Positions 21,252-29,507 of a stretch of 58,106 nucleotides of DNA are shown in pieces. Made by a program: the position numbers and the translations under genes. The notes under the pieces were generated by a model. That model was not told where the DNA came from and did not search any database. It saw only the letters and a program-made list of their open reading frames with translations. Numbering within the stretch: the first letter of the stretch is position 1; every line of letters starts with the position of its first letter. Origin of the DNA: Acinetobacter vivianii (lineage in GTDB: Bacteria; Pseudomonadota; Gammaproteobacteria; Pseudomonadales; Moraxellaceae); NCBI RefSeq assembly GCF_014635885.1, contig NZ_BMDR01000013.1:1-58106 (forward strand), read 5' to 3'.

Positions 21252-22613
21252 ATGCATCTGCATATTTTGGGTATTTGTGGCACATTTATGGGGTCTTTGG
21301 CTCTATTAGCACGAGATTTAGGACATAAAGTCACAGGTTCAGATGCCAATGTTTATCCACCTATGTCAACTCAACTCGAAAATGCGGGTATTGAGCTTAT
21401 GCAGGGCTACGACCGTAGCCATTTACAGCCACATCCTGATCTTGTGATCGTCGGCAATGCCATGAAACGTGGCATTGATGCGATTGAATACATGCTGAAT
21501 GAAGGTCTCCCTTATATTTCTGGCCCACAATTTCTGGCAGACCATGTACTCCAAGGCAAACATGTACTGGGTGTCGCAGGTACACATGGTAAAACCACCA
21601 CCACAACCATGTTGGCTTGGGTGCTGGATCAGGCGGGTTTAAATCCAGGTTTCTTGATCGGTGGCGTACCACTTGGTTTTAGCGAAAGCGCACGTTTAGG
21701 TGGTGGTCAATATTTCTGTGTCGAAGCTGATGAATATGATTCGGCATTCTTCGATAAACGTTCTAAATTCGTTCATTATCATCCTAAAACCGCGATTTTA
21801 AACAATCTTGAATTTGACCACGCTGACATTTTCGATGATCTTGCTGCGATTCAAAAGCAGTTCCATCATTTAGTCCGTACCATTCCAAGTGAAGGTCGTA
21901 TTATTGCGCCAATTACTGAAACCAATATTGATGAAGTGTTGGAGCAGGGCTGCTGGACACCAGTGATTCGTACCAGCCTAGAGCCAAATGCGCAAGCCGC
22001 GTTATCTGCCGAATTGATCAGTGCGGATGGTAGCCACTTTAAAGTGCTTGAACAGGGCAACGTGGTCGGTGAAGTGAAATGGAACATGACAGGGCAGCAC
22101 AGCGTTGCCAATGCCTTAGCGACCATTGCTGCTGCACAGCACGTGGGTGTTAGCCTTGAACAGGCGTGTGAAGCACTCTCCAACTTCGGTGGGGTAAAAC
22201 GCCGTATGGAGCTGTTAGGTACGGTTCGTGGCATCGAAGTTTATGATGACTTTGCCCATCATCCAACTGCCATTGAAACCACACTGGACGGTGCTCGTAA
22301 ACGCTTAGGTGAACGTAAACTTTGGGCGATCATTGAACCCCGCTCAAATACCATGCGTATGGGCAGCCATAAAGATGGTTTGGCACATTCAGCCCGTTTA
22401 GCGGATGAAGTGATCTGGTATCAACCTGAAGGTCTGGATTGGGATTTACAACCTATCATTGCAGCGTCATCAAACAAGGCAGAAGTCAGCCGCTCTTTAG
22501 ATGACATCATTGCCCGTGTGGTGAATGAAGCAGGTGAGGGGGATGCTGTGGTGATCATGTCGAATGGTGGTTTTGGTGGTTTACACCAAAAGTTGATTAC
22601 GGCTTTGTCGTAA
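21252..22613 (+). CDS. mpl: UDP-N-acetylmuramate:L-alanyl-gamma-D-glutamyl-meso-diaminopimelate ligase
   Basis: 453 residues, Mur ligase family. MHLHILGICGTFMGSLALLA is the Mpl N-terminus. GVAGTHGKTTTTTM is the ATP loop, EADEYDSAFFDKRSKFVHY the central motif and DDFAHHPTA the C-terminal signature. It reattaches the recovered tripeptide to UDP-MurNAc in murein recycling in the cytoplasm. The ATG at 21252 follows GGAGAAGG; the upstream extension is unconserved. The nearby transglycosylase gene makes the turnover products that recycling uses, though it is not in the same operon. Confidence 0.96.
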   Translation: MHLHILGICGTFMGSLALLARDLGHKVTGSDANVYPPMSTQLENAGIELMQGYDRSHLQPHPDLVIVGNAMKRGIDAIEYMLNEGLPYISGPQFLADHVLQGKHVLGVAGTHGKTTTTTMLAWVLDQAGLNPGFLIGGVPLGFSESARLGGGQYFCVEADEYDSAFFDKRSKFVHYHPKTAILNNLEFDHADIFDDLAAIQKQFHHLVRTIPSEGRIIAPITETNIDEVLEQGCWTPVIRTSLEPNAQAALSAELISADGSHFKVLEQGNVVGEVKWNMTGQHSVANALATIAAAQHVGVSLEQACEALSNFGGVKRRMELLGTVRGIEVYDDFAHHPTAIETTLDGARKRLGERKLWAIIEPRSNTMRMGSHKDGLAHSARLADEVIWYQPEGLDWDLQPIIAASSNKAEVSRSLDDIIARVVNEAGEGDAVVIMSNGGFGGLHQKLITALS

Positions 22614-23128
22614 TTAAAGTCAAAACTTTCTGAAAAACTATTGTCTTAACGGAGTCTTGCAAGTTCTTATCTAATTTCTGGATCAGCCTGCGGCTCGCCC
22701 TACTTTTCTTTCGGGAAAAGTAGGCAAAACCTGAGGGACGAATAGCAAAGATTAATAATCTTTGCCGTACCGTAAGGTGAAAGCTATGCTTGAGCAACAA
22801 ACTACGCACTTTGTTTGTCTTACGCTAACTCAAAGCTTTAAACGCTTTAGTTAGCTCAGGTTGTGGATGACGTTTACGCGTATCATCTTTCTTGTCGAAC
22901 TCAGATTAAATTAATTTCTTGCTGATATTTACTATTGTGACGGCGGCATGGATGCCGCCCGTTGGACTGTGGTATAGGGATATACCATCAGTCCAACAAA
23001 AGATTTTTGTTACTTTTCATCTTTGAAAAGTAAGGAAACGCCTATACCCAAACAACTCGACTATTCAGCCTATATAAGGCTGTGAAAACTTGCGAAATAG
23101 AGATATCTCCGATTTATTTTAATGGCAA
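22614..23128. repeat. Gene-free stretch with six inverted repeats
   Basis: Between mpl and the SDR gene no credible gene was found, but it holds six hairpins: 22698-22725 (CCTACTTTTC/GAAAAGTAGG), 22745-22765 (GCAAAGATTA/TAATCTTTGC), 22824-22855 (GCTAACT...AGTTAGC), 22942-22959 (GGCGGCAT/ATGCCGCC), 22962-22996 (TTGGACTG..GGTATA/TATACC..CAGTCCAA) and 23010-23033 (TTACTTTTC/GAAAAGTAA). From memory, sequences like the first are common intergenic repeats in Acinetobacter; this has not been checked. An ORF at 22597-22809 (minus) is built from these repeats and is rejected. Confidence 0.65.
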
Positions 23129-23872
23129 TCAACTCAGTTTATTCACCCATTTTAACGGCAAAATCTTCATTGCAATGCCCATTGGCAACCACGGCCACTG
23201 CGGCACATACGCCTTCACAGGCTCTTTCTCAATTGCCTTCACCAAGGCCTTACTTCCTGTTTTCTCATCCACTTCAAACGGCAGTTTCTTTGCACCCTCA
23301 TTCAATTCAGTACGAATATAACCAGGGAAAATCGTTGAAACTTTAATTGGTGTACCCAGCAATTCCGCACGGATGCCTTCAGCTAGATGCGCCACCGCCG
23401 CTTTACTGGCTGCATAAGTCGACAAATGCTTCGGTAAACCACGCATCGCACTCATCGATGAAATCACCACCAAATGCCCTTTGTTTTGTGCTCTAAAAAT
23501 TTCAACTGCTGCTTCACATTGCGCCAAGGCAGAAATAAAATTGGTTTCCGCCGTAGCCCGATTCACCTCAAAATGCCCTTTACCAATACGGCGGCCATCA
23601 CCGACACCTGCATTGACAATAATTCGGTCAATGCTGCCGAATTCTTGCTGAAAAGCTTTAAATACGGTAAACACGTCATCGTAATGGGTCACATCAAGGG
23701 TCTTGATTTTGACCTGAACTGAAAACTGGCTTTGCAACTCCTGTTGTAACGCTTCCAGACGCTCTAAACGTCGTGCACAAAGCGCCAGATTGTAGCCTTT
23801 GGCTGCAAATTCACGCGCCATACCTGCGCCTAAACCCGAACTTGCACCTGTAATTAAAATTGTTCTTGCCAT
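23129..23872 (-). CDS. Short-chain dehydrogenase/reductase
   Basis: 247 residues. Rossmann start ILITGASSGLGAGMA binds NAD(P). NAGVG is the structural motif, and the catalytic set is Ser in VISSMSAMRG and Tyr-x-x-x-Lys in YAASKAAV. It is the last gene of a four-gene leftward operon (dehydrogenase, kinase-like, phosphatase-like, SDR), 19 bp after the histidine phosphatase. The ATG at 23872 has AGGTGG just upstream; the GTG at 23881 does not. The substrate is probably a hydroxy- or ketoacyl compound made by the operon, which is inference. Confidence 0.9.
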   Translation of the reverse strand: MARTILITGASSGLGAGMAREFAAKGYNLALCARRLERLEALQQELQSQFSVQVKIKTLDVTHYDDVFTVFKAFQQEFGSIDRIIVNAGVGDGRRIGKGHFEVNRATAETNFISALAQCEAAVEIFRAQNKGHLVVISSMSAMRGLPKHLSTYAASKAAVAHLAEGIRAELLGTPIKVSTIFPGYIRTELNEGAKKLPFEVDEKTGSKALVKAIEKEPVKAYVPQWPWLPMGIAMKILPLKWVNKLS

Positions 23873-23891
23873 TTCCGCCACCTATTCTTGT

Positions 23892-24590
23892 TTAAATCCA
23901 TGTGAGAAGTTCTGCATCATGTGCTTTTAAATAATGATGTTCATTAAAACTCAGTAATTGCAAACGCCCATCTACCCAACGCAGCGTACTAATACTGGCA
24001 TTGGCAATCGACCAGTTCAGCGCAAAGATCTGTTTCGCATCTAAACCCAGTACCTTGCCGACCGCCACCGAAATGACACCACCTGAGCTGAATACAACCG
24101 CCTGACGCTGTTGTGTCGCATCAAGCTGCTGACACAGGCCGTGCAATGCGCTTTCTACACGGCTTTGGAAACCTAACCATGTTTCATGATATTCATGGTC
24201 ATATTGCTCTCCAATCCAGCGCTCAATCGCTCCATCAAAGATTTTTGCCAGATAGGCACGCGGGTTTGCAACTTGTGCGACATCCTGCTTGAGTAATTCA
24301 GGCTGATTAAAGCGTGGTTCATATTGAGAAAACACATGTTGATGATCAAACTCATTCCAGCTGGATTCAGTTTGAATCGATACATCTGCAAAACCTTGCG
24401 CTAAAGCGAGTTGCGCCGTTTGTTGATGACGCTGCATTGAACCCGCCACCACCAAGGGTGAAGATTTCAAAGTTTTATTAAGAAACTCACCCGCCGCTTG
24501 TGCCTGTTGCTCTCCTTTTGCAGAGAGCAGGTCATAACTGGCTGCCCCAAAGGAGGCCTGCCCATGTCGCACCAGATAAATTGTGCTCAT
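23892..24590 (-). CDS. Histidine phosphatase family protein (phosphoglycerate-mutase-like)
   Basis: 232 residues. The N-terminal LVRHGQASFG carries the phospho-acceptor His. A second Arg sits in GSMQRHQQTAQ, and SSGGVISV replaces the usual second-His loop region, so the catalytic set looks partly unusual. Its start overlaps the stop of the phosphotransferase gene (ATGA), indicating coupled translation. In this operon it may remove phosphate from an intermediate. Not a glycolytic mutase. Confidence 0.85.
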   Translation of the reverse strand: MSTIYLVRHGQASFGAASYDLLSAKGEQQAQAAGEFLNKTLKSSPLVVAGSMQRHQQTAQLALAQGFADVSIQTESSWNEFDHQHVFSQYEPRFNQPELLKQDVAQVANPRAYLAKIFDGAIERWIGEQYDHEYHETWLGFQSRVESALHGLCQQLDATQQRQAVVFSSGGVISVAVGKVLGLDAKQIFALNWSIANASISTLRWVDGRLQLLSFNEHHYLKAHDAELLTWI

Positions 24591-25708
24591 CCTTTTAAAA
24601 TTTCCTTCAGTTTTGCGCCATATTCAGGAATTAATTGCTGGGCTTGTGTATCTCCTTGTGCAATCAATTTTAAGGCACGAATATGCAGGGCATGAATCAA
24701 TATCCAAAAGTCTTTAAAGGCTGGATTATCGGTTTGCTGATGGTAATAACGGTAATAGATTTGCTGTGCAATCACGGCTAGGCGGAACAGGCCAAATACT
24801 TCATAAAATGCCCAGTTATCAGGCTTTAAACCTGTTTTTTCCAGATAATAATCCACCACTTGCTGACGTGTCAGCATGCCTTTCAGATTGGTTGGTTGAC
24901 GGCGGCTGGATTTCATCAATGCATCGTCATCTTCCTGAATCCAGTAGGCGAGGGCACTGCCCAAATCCATTAATGGGTCGCCCAAGGTCGCCATTTCCCA
25001 GTCCAGTACCCCAATCACTTGAGTGGGTTGTTGTGGATCTAAAATGACATTATCAAAACGCCAGTCATTATGAATCACACAGGTTTTTGAATCCGCAGGA
25101 ATATGTTGTTGCAACCATTCACGCACAAACGCGAAATCAGGTACATTCGGTGTCAAAGCCTTGCTATAACGTGCATCCCAACCTTCGACCTGACGGCGGC
25201 AATAGCCTTCACCTTTACCCAGTTTTTCCAGCTCTGTACCTTGATAAGGCACTTGATGCAGCTCAATCAATTTATCTAAGACATTCAGGCAAAGTTGCTG
25301 TACTTGCTGCTCATCCAGCTGTAATTCCTTGGGTAGATTCGCACGTGGAATAATGCCCTCAATCCGCTTCATCACATAGAAATCACAACCAATCACACTG
25401 TCATCTTGGCACAGCGCAATCATTTCAGGCATTACAGGGTAGAAAGGTGCCAAATACTTCTGCACATTGTATTCACGTGCCATATCGTGCGCTGATTTGG
25501 CTTTGGTGCCTTTCGGTGGACGGCGTAGGATCAGATCAGCATTGTCATACGCTAAACGGTAAGTCCAGTTGGATGCGCCACCTGAATATTGGGTGACTTT
25601 TGCCTGTCCTTGCAAATTCACACCCTGATTTTTTAACCATGTTTCAACCGCTGCAATGTCCAGTTCCTCACCGTGACGAACCTGACCACCAATATCAATT
25701 ACTGCCAT
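24587..25708 (-). CDS. Aminoglycoside-phosphotransferase-like kinase, ACAD10/11 N-domain type
   Basis: 373 residues, APH/choline-kinase fold. GGASNWTYRL is the nucleotide loop, the block LILRRPPKGTK carries the Lys region, VIHNDWRFDNVI has the catalytic Asp and Asn, and GVLDWEMATLGDP has the metal-binding Asp. The LRRPPKGTK...SAHDMAREYNV layout matches the kinase half of ACAD10/ACAD11 and LvaA, not antibiotic-resistance enzymes. The likely reaction is phosphorylation of a 4-hydroxyacyl-CoA. It lies 12 bp after the dehydrogenase gene, consistent with joint action. Confidence 0.85.
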   Translation of the reverse strand: MAVIDIGGQVRHGEELDIAAVETWLKNQGVNLQGQAKVTQYSGGASNWTYRLAYDNADLILRRPPKGTKAKSAHDMAREYNVQKYLAPFYPVMPEMIALCQDDSVIGCDFYVMKRIEGIIPRANLPKELQLDEQQVQQLCLNVLDKLIELHQVPYQGTELEKLGKGEGYCRRQVEGWDARYSKALTPNVPDFAFVREWLQQHIPADSKTCVIHNDWRFDNVILDPQQPTQVIGVLDWEMATLGDPLMDLGSALAYWIQEDDDALMKSSRRQPTNLKGMLTRQQVVDYYLEKTGLKPDNWAFYEVFGLFRLAVIAQQIYYRYYHQQTDNPAFKDFWILIHALHIRALKLIAQGDTQAQQLIPEYGAKLKEILKG

Positions 25709-25720
25709 TTGCTTTTATCC

Positions 25721-26953
25721 TTATCCACGACCATAGCCACGTTTTTTGAGTTCTAATTTAGCAATCATGCCTTTATGAACCTCATCAGGTCCATCGGCCA
25801 AACGTAAACTTCGCGCCTGAGTAAAGAAAGCCGTTAACGGTGTATCACGGGAAACCCCTTCGCCGCCGTGGATCTGAATCGCCATATCCACCACATTTTG
25901 CAAGACGGTTGGCGCAACCACTTTAATGGCTGAAATTTCAGTTAACGCCGCCATATTGCCTTGCGTATCCATCTTATAGGCAGCGTATAAGGTCAATAAA
26001 CGCGCCTGATCGATCTGCACACGCGCATCGGCAACGCGTTCCAGATTCCCGCCTAGCTTGAGCAGTTCTTTGCCAAATGCCTTGCGCGACATGCCACGGT
26101 CAATCATCAGTTCCAACGCTTTCTCTGCCGCGCCAACACAGCGCATACAATGATGAATACGCCCAGGGCCCAAGCGGCCTTGAGCAATTTCAAAACCTTG
26201 TCCTGCACCACCAATGAAGTTGCTGACAGGCACGCGAACATTGTCAAAACTGACCTGTCCATGCCCATGTGGTGCATCGTAATCGCCAAACACCGGCAGC
26301 ATACGTTCAATGGTTACACCTGCGGTATTGACCGGTACCAGCACCATAGAATGCTGGTGATGACGGTCTTTGCTTGGGTCAGGCGTATAGGCCATAAAAA
26401 TAATGATTTTGGCATTTGGATCACCTAAACCTGATGACCACCATTTACGTCCATTCAAGACAATTTCATCACCCTCTACCACCGCAGTCGCCTGCATATT
26501 GGTTGCATCGCTGGATGCTACCGCAGGCTCAGTCATACAGAAAACTGAACGAATCTCACCCTTGAGTAGAGGTTGTAGCCATTGCTGTTTTTGCGCATCG
26601 CTACCATAGCGCCACAACACTTCCATATTGCCGCTATCGGGCGCATTACAGTTAAATACCGTTGGAGCAAGCAGGCTACGTCCAGTCAGTTCAGCAATGT
26701 GTGCATATTCCTGAACCGATAAACCCGCACCTAACTCAGCATCAGGTAAGAACATGTTCCATAAGCCCGCTGCTTTTGCCTTATCTTTCAATTGTTGTAA
26801 TTGTTCAGGCCATTGCCATTTGGTCCAGTCACCATCGACATTGAGGCGATGTACCTCATCCCAGAATGCTTTTTCAACGGGTTCAATTTCTTGTTGGATA
26901 AACGCTTGCGTTCGTGCAATAAAATCCTGCGCACGCGCTGATAATGCAAACAT
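25721..26953 (-). CDS. Acyl-CoA dehydrogenase, ACAD11-like
   Basis: 410 residues, FAD-dependent acyl-CoA dehydrogenase fold. FCMTEPAVASSDATN is the flavin/substrate loop with the ACAD10/11-type VASSDATN. It is followed by WWSSGLGDPNAK, HGHGQVSFDNVRVP and, near the C-terminus, QIHGGEGVSRDTPL. It is the first gene of the four-gene operon. With the kinase next to it, it forms a split version of human ACAD11 and of LvaA/LvaC, converting 4-phosphoacyl-CoA to an enoyl-CoA. The ATG at 26953 has GGGAGAAAAGG immediately before it. Confidence 0.9.
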   Translation of the reverse strand: MFALSARAQDFIARTQAFIQQEIEPVEKAFWDEVHRLNVDGDWTKWQWPEQLQQLKDKAKAAGLWNMFLPDAELGAGLSVQEYAHIAELTGRSLLAPTVFNCNAPDSGNMEVLWRYGSDAQKQQWLQPLLKGEIRSVFCMTEPAVASSDATNMQATAVVEGDEIVLNGRKWWSSGLGDPNAKIIIFMAYTPDPSKDRHHQHSMVLVPVNTAGVTIERMLPVFGDYDAPHGHGQVSFDNVRVPVSNFIGGAGQGFEIAQGRLGPGRIHHCMRCVGAAEKALELMIDRGMSRKAFGKELLKLGGNLERVADARVQIDQARLLTLYAAYKMDTQGNMAALTEISAIKVVAPTVLQNVVDMAIQIHGGEGVSRDTPLTAFFTQARSLRLADGPDEVHKGMIAKLELKKRGYGRG

Positions 26954-27057
26954 CCTTTTCTCCCTCAATATAAAATTTGGCGAAAGCTGATTCGCTGCTT
27001 TACATCACCATAAGCGAAAATTTATTATGAATGAAATGATTTTATTTTATTCAAAAC

Positions 27058-27074
27058 TATGAATCAGATTCATA
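27058..27074. promoter_or_regulatory. 17-bp perfect palindrome overlapping a LysR start codon
   Basis: TATGAATCAGATTCATA: 8-bp arms around one base, and the ATG of the regulator lies in the left arm. It sits in the divergent gap between the ACAD11-like operon and its LysR gene, so it is a candidate autoregulatory operator, or means that the true start is further downstream. Confidence 0.5.
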
Positions 27075-27973
27075 ATACTAACCCGCTGGAAGTGGGACAT
27101 TTTCATCGTATTGATATTAATTTATATCCGCTTTTTATTGCGATTTTTGAACAGAAGAGCATTTCTAAAGCGGCACAATTGCTCTGTATCAGCCAGTCTG
27201 CAGTGAGTCATGCCTTACAACGCTTGCGTAGTCAGCTTGGTGATGAGTTATTCGTGCGCAGCGGCCAAAAAATGCTGCCTACACCGTATGCCGAGCAAAT
27301 TTACCAGCCGATTCAAACCGCATTATTAACCATTCAAAGTATTGCCGTGCCGCAACAGGACTTTGTGCCTGACATGTTGCAGAGCTTAAAGATCGCCATT
27401 CATGACGAAATTGAGCCGATTATTTTTCCGCAGTTGGTGCATCATTTTGCGCAACTGAATCTGGACATCCAGTTCCTGAGCTCCAAATTGGATCGTAAAA
27501 ACATGCTGGCGGATCTTTCTGCCCAACAGATTGATTTTGTCATTGATCTGGTGCAACCGTATCAGGCCAGCTTACAGTTTGAAAATCTGATTGAAGACCA
27601 TTTTGTGGTGTGCACCCAGCAGGCGAATATGGATTTATCGTTGTATTTGTCTTCACCGCATATTGGGGTGTCTTCACGGCGTACTGGGATTCTGCTCGAG
27701 GATATTTATCTTAATCGGCAGCAATTATCTCGCCAGATTTTCCTACGCTGCCAGCACTATGCAACAGCGTTACAGATATTGAATCATTATCCCAACGCCA
27801 TTCTCACCATTCCGCAAAGCATCCTCAAACATTTGCATTATTCCAAAGTCTTACATATCCATCCTTTGCCAATCGAGCTGCCTCAAATCAATATGGGCAT
27901 GTATTGGCATGAAAATGTGAAACATAACCCACGCCATCAATTTTTACGGACGGAAATCCTGAAAATTTTTTAG
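27059..27973 (+). CDS. LysR-family regulator of the ACAD11-like operon
   Basis: 304 residues. Helix-turn-helix at about 35-58 (SISKAAQLLCISQSAVSHAL) followed by the effector-binding domain. It is divergent from the four-gene acyl-CoA operon, the probable target. The start at 27059 overlaps a palindrome and has no clear ribosome site; the first conserved LysR residues are RIDINLYPLF, so a GTG at 27092 is an alternative. The inducer may be a hydroxy or keto acid, which is inference. Confidence 0.85.
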   Translation: MNQIHNTNPLEVGHFHRIDINLYPLFIAIFEQKSISKAAQLLCISQSAVSHALQRLRSQLGDELFVRSGQKMLPTPYAEQIYQPIQTALLTIQSIAVPQQDFVPDMLQSLKIAIHDEIEPIIFPQLVHHFAQLNLDIQFLSSKLDRKNMLADLSAQQIDFVIDLVQPYQASLQFENLIEDHFVVCTQQANMDLSLYLSSPHIGVSSRRTGILLEDIYLNRQQLSRQIFLRCQHYATALQILNHYPNAILTIPQSILKHLHYSKVLHIHPLPIELPQINMGMYWHENVKHNPRHQFLRTEILKIF

Positions 27974-28066
27974 ATCATCGTTGCTGATGAATATTTGCAC
28001 ATTATTTAAAAGTATGTAATTCTATGCGCATATTTGGATATGAATATCCATACAGAATATGTTGAC

Positions 28067-28264
28067 AAGGGGAGTAGCCTCCTCCAAACCTAAGCGCTGA
28101 ATGCCTTAGGTGTCAGAGCTTCGTCATTACACTTTGCAAAAAGTCGGACTCTGAGCATCACAATCCATCGTGGTGTAGGCAAGACCTTGATCATGTTGAA
28201 ACAGATGTATTAATTCATCTGGCAACTGGTCGAGGTTTTTTTATGTCCATTTGCCAGATAGGGA
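28067..28264 (+). ncRNA. yybP-ykoY (manganese) riboswitch with terminator platform
   Basis: The leader of the TerC-family gene shows the family hallmarks: AGGGGAGTAGCC, then TCGTCATTACA and GGCAAGACC, closed by stems CCTAAG/CTTAGG and TCAGAG/CTCTGA. Downstream, ACCTTGATC (28184-28192) pairs with GGTCGAGGT (28228-28236) followed by seven T, a terminator. ATCTGGCAA (28217-28225) can instead pair with TTGCCAGAT (28251-28259), an alternative helix next to the ribosome site. The known ligand of this family is Mn2+; the family assignment is from memory of the consensus. Confidence 0.82.
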
Positions 28265-28270
28265 GTTGTG

Positions 28271-29227
28271 ATGGAAACTATCGGTAATTTATGGCTCTAT
28301 GTCGCATTCTTCGGTCTCGTTACCGTGATGCTACTGGTCGACTTTTTAGGCTTTAAACAAAAACAAAATCAGGACGTGCCAATCAGACAGGCAGCCTACT
28401 GGAGTATTGCCTGGGTCAGTGTTGCAGTGATTTTTGGTGGCGGATTATGGTTTTATCTACAGCAAACCGTGGGTGCAACCATTGCAAACCAGAAAACCAT
28501 GGAATACTTCGCAGGTTATCTACTGGAAAAATCGCTGGCAATTGATAACGTCTTTGTCTGGCTGATGATTTTCGCAGCTTTTGCGATTCCACCTGCATAT
28601 CAACGTAAAATCCTGCTTTACGGCGTACTCGGCGCAATCGTGCTTAGAACCATTTTTATCTTTATTGGTGCGTGGTTTGTGCAAGAGTTCTCCTGGGTGC
28701 TGTATATCTTCGGTGCCTTCCTAGTCTACACAGGCTTTAAATTCCTGAAAGGTCAGGATGAAGAAGACACCAATATTGAAGATATCAAGTTACTGAAATG
28801 GTTACGCAAACATATGCGTATCACGCCACAGCTTGAAGGCAACAATTTCTTCGTTCGCCAGAATGGTGTGTTATGGGCAACGCCTTTATTTTTAGTTTTG
28901 ATTTTGGTTGAAGCATCTGACGTGATCTTCGCGGTGGATTCCATTCCTGCAATTTTCGCCGTGACCAGTGACCCGTTCATTGTTTTAACCGCAAACTTAA
29001 TGGCAATTTTGGGTTTACGTGCGATGTTCTTCTTATTGGCAGGTGCTGCATCGAAAATGCATTACTTACCGTATGGCTTGGGCATCATCTTATTGTTCAT
29101 TGGTGCAAAAATGTTATTGCTCGATGTGTTCCACATGCCAATCTGGATCTCGTTAGGCTTTATTGTTCTGGTATTAAGCATCACCGCTTATCTATCGTTA
29201 CGTCACAATAAGCGTCAAGCTCAATAA
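28271..29227 (+). CDS. TerC-family membrane protein, probable manganese exporter (Alx-like)
   Basis: 318 residues with about eight to nine membrane helices. TerC signature: LEKSLAIDNVFVWLMIF near residues 85-105 with acidic residues inside the membrane, and VEASDVIFAVDSIPAIFAV near 215-235. Such proteins export Mn2+ or support metal loading of exported proteins. Its leader is a yybP-ykoY riboswitch, which fits Mn2+ control. The name tellurium resistance should not be taken as its role. The ATG at 28271 was preferred over GTG at 28268 because GGGAG lies upstream. Confidence 0.9.
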   Translation: METIGNLWLYVAFFGLVTVMLLVDFLGFKQKQNQDVPIRQAAYWSIAWVSVAVIFGGGLWFYLQQTVGATIANQKTMEYFAGYLLEKSLAIDNVFVWLMIFAAFAIPPAYQRKILLYGVLGAIVLRTIFIFIGAWFVQEFSWVLYIFGAFLVYTGFKFLKGQDEEDTNIEDIKLLKWLRKHMRITPQLEGNNFFVRQNGVLWATPLFLVLILVEASDVIFAVDSIPAIFAVTSDPFIVLTANLMAILGLRAMFFLLAGAASKMHYLPYGLGIILLFIGAKMLLLDVFHMPIWISLGFIVLVLSITAYLSLRHNKRQAQ

Positions 29228-29240
29228 TAGCTTGAACATA

Positions 29241-29269
29241 AAAAGGGCCTGCATTGCAGGCCTTTTTTT
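29241..29269 (+). terminator. Terminator of the TerC-family gene
   Basis: Stem GGCCTGC/GCAGGCC with an ATT loop, A run before, seven T after. Bases 29270-29507 are then gene-free, with an AT-rich stretch before guanine deaminase. Confidence 0.92.
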
Positions 29270-29507
29270 ATTAGGAAAATAAATCAATCGTGCAGCAAGG
29301 GGGAGTCATTCATGGTCCTGTTTAATCACGGTTCCAATCTCTTATTTTTACACTTCACCTATGCCATGACCCCACCCGCAAAAATGAGAACGTTCGGTGA
29401 ATAAGTCACATTTATATACCTTTTAAGCACGTTAATTAGCCGAATAATCCAGTAAATTTGGCAAAATCAGGTACAATCAACCGAAAAAAGTAAAATTGTA
29501 GGTTGTT

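Noticed and set aside
22597..22809. 70-residue frame on the minus strand after mpl
   Set aside because: Made of the inverted repeats in this gap and overlapping the mpl end; no start signal.
24587..25708. Aminoglycoside resistance kinase
   Set aside because: The fold is APH-like, but sequence pattern and operon place it with ACAD10/11-type acyl-CoA kinases.
28271..29227. Tellurite resistance determinant
   Set aside because: Only TerC is present, with no ter operon, and the leader riboswitch points to manganese.
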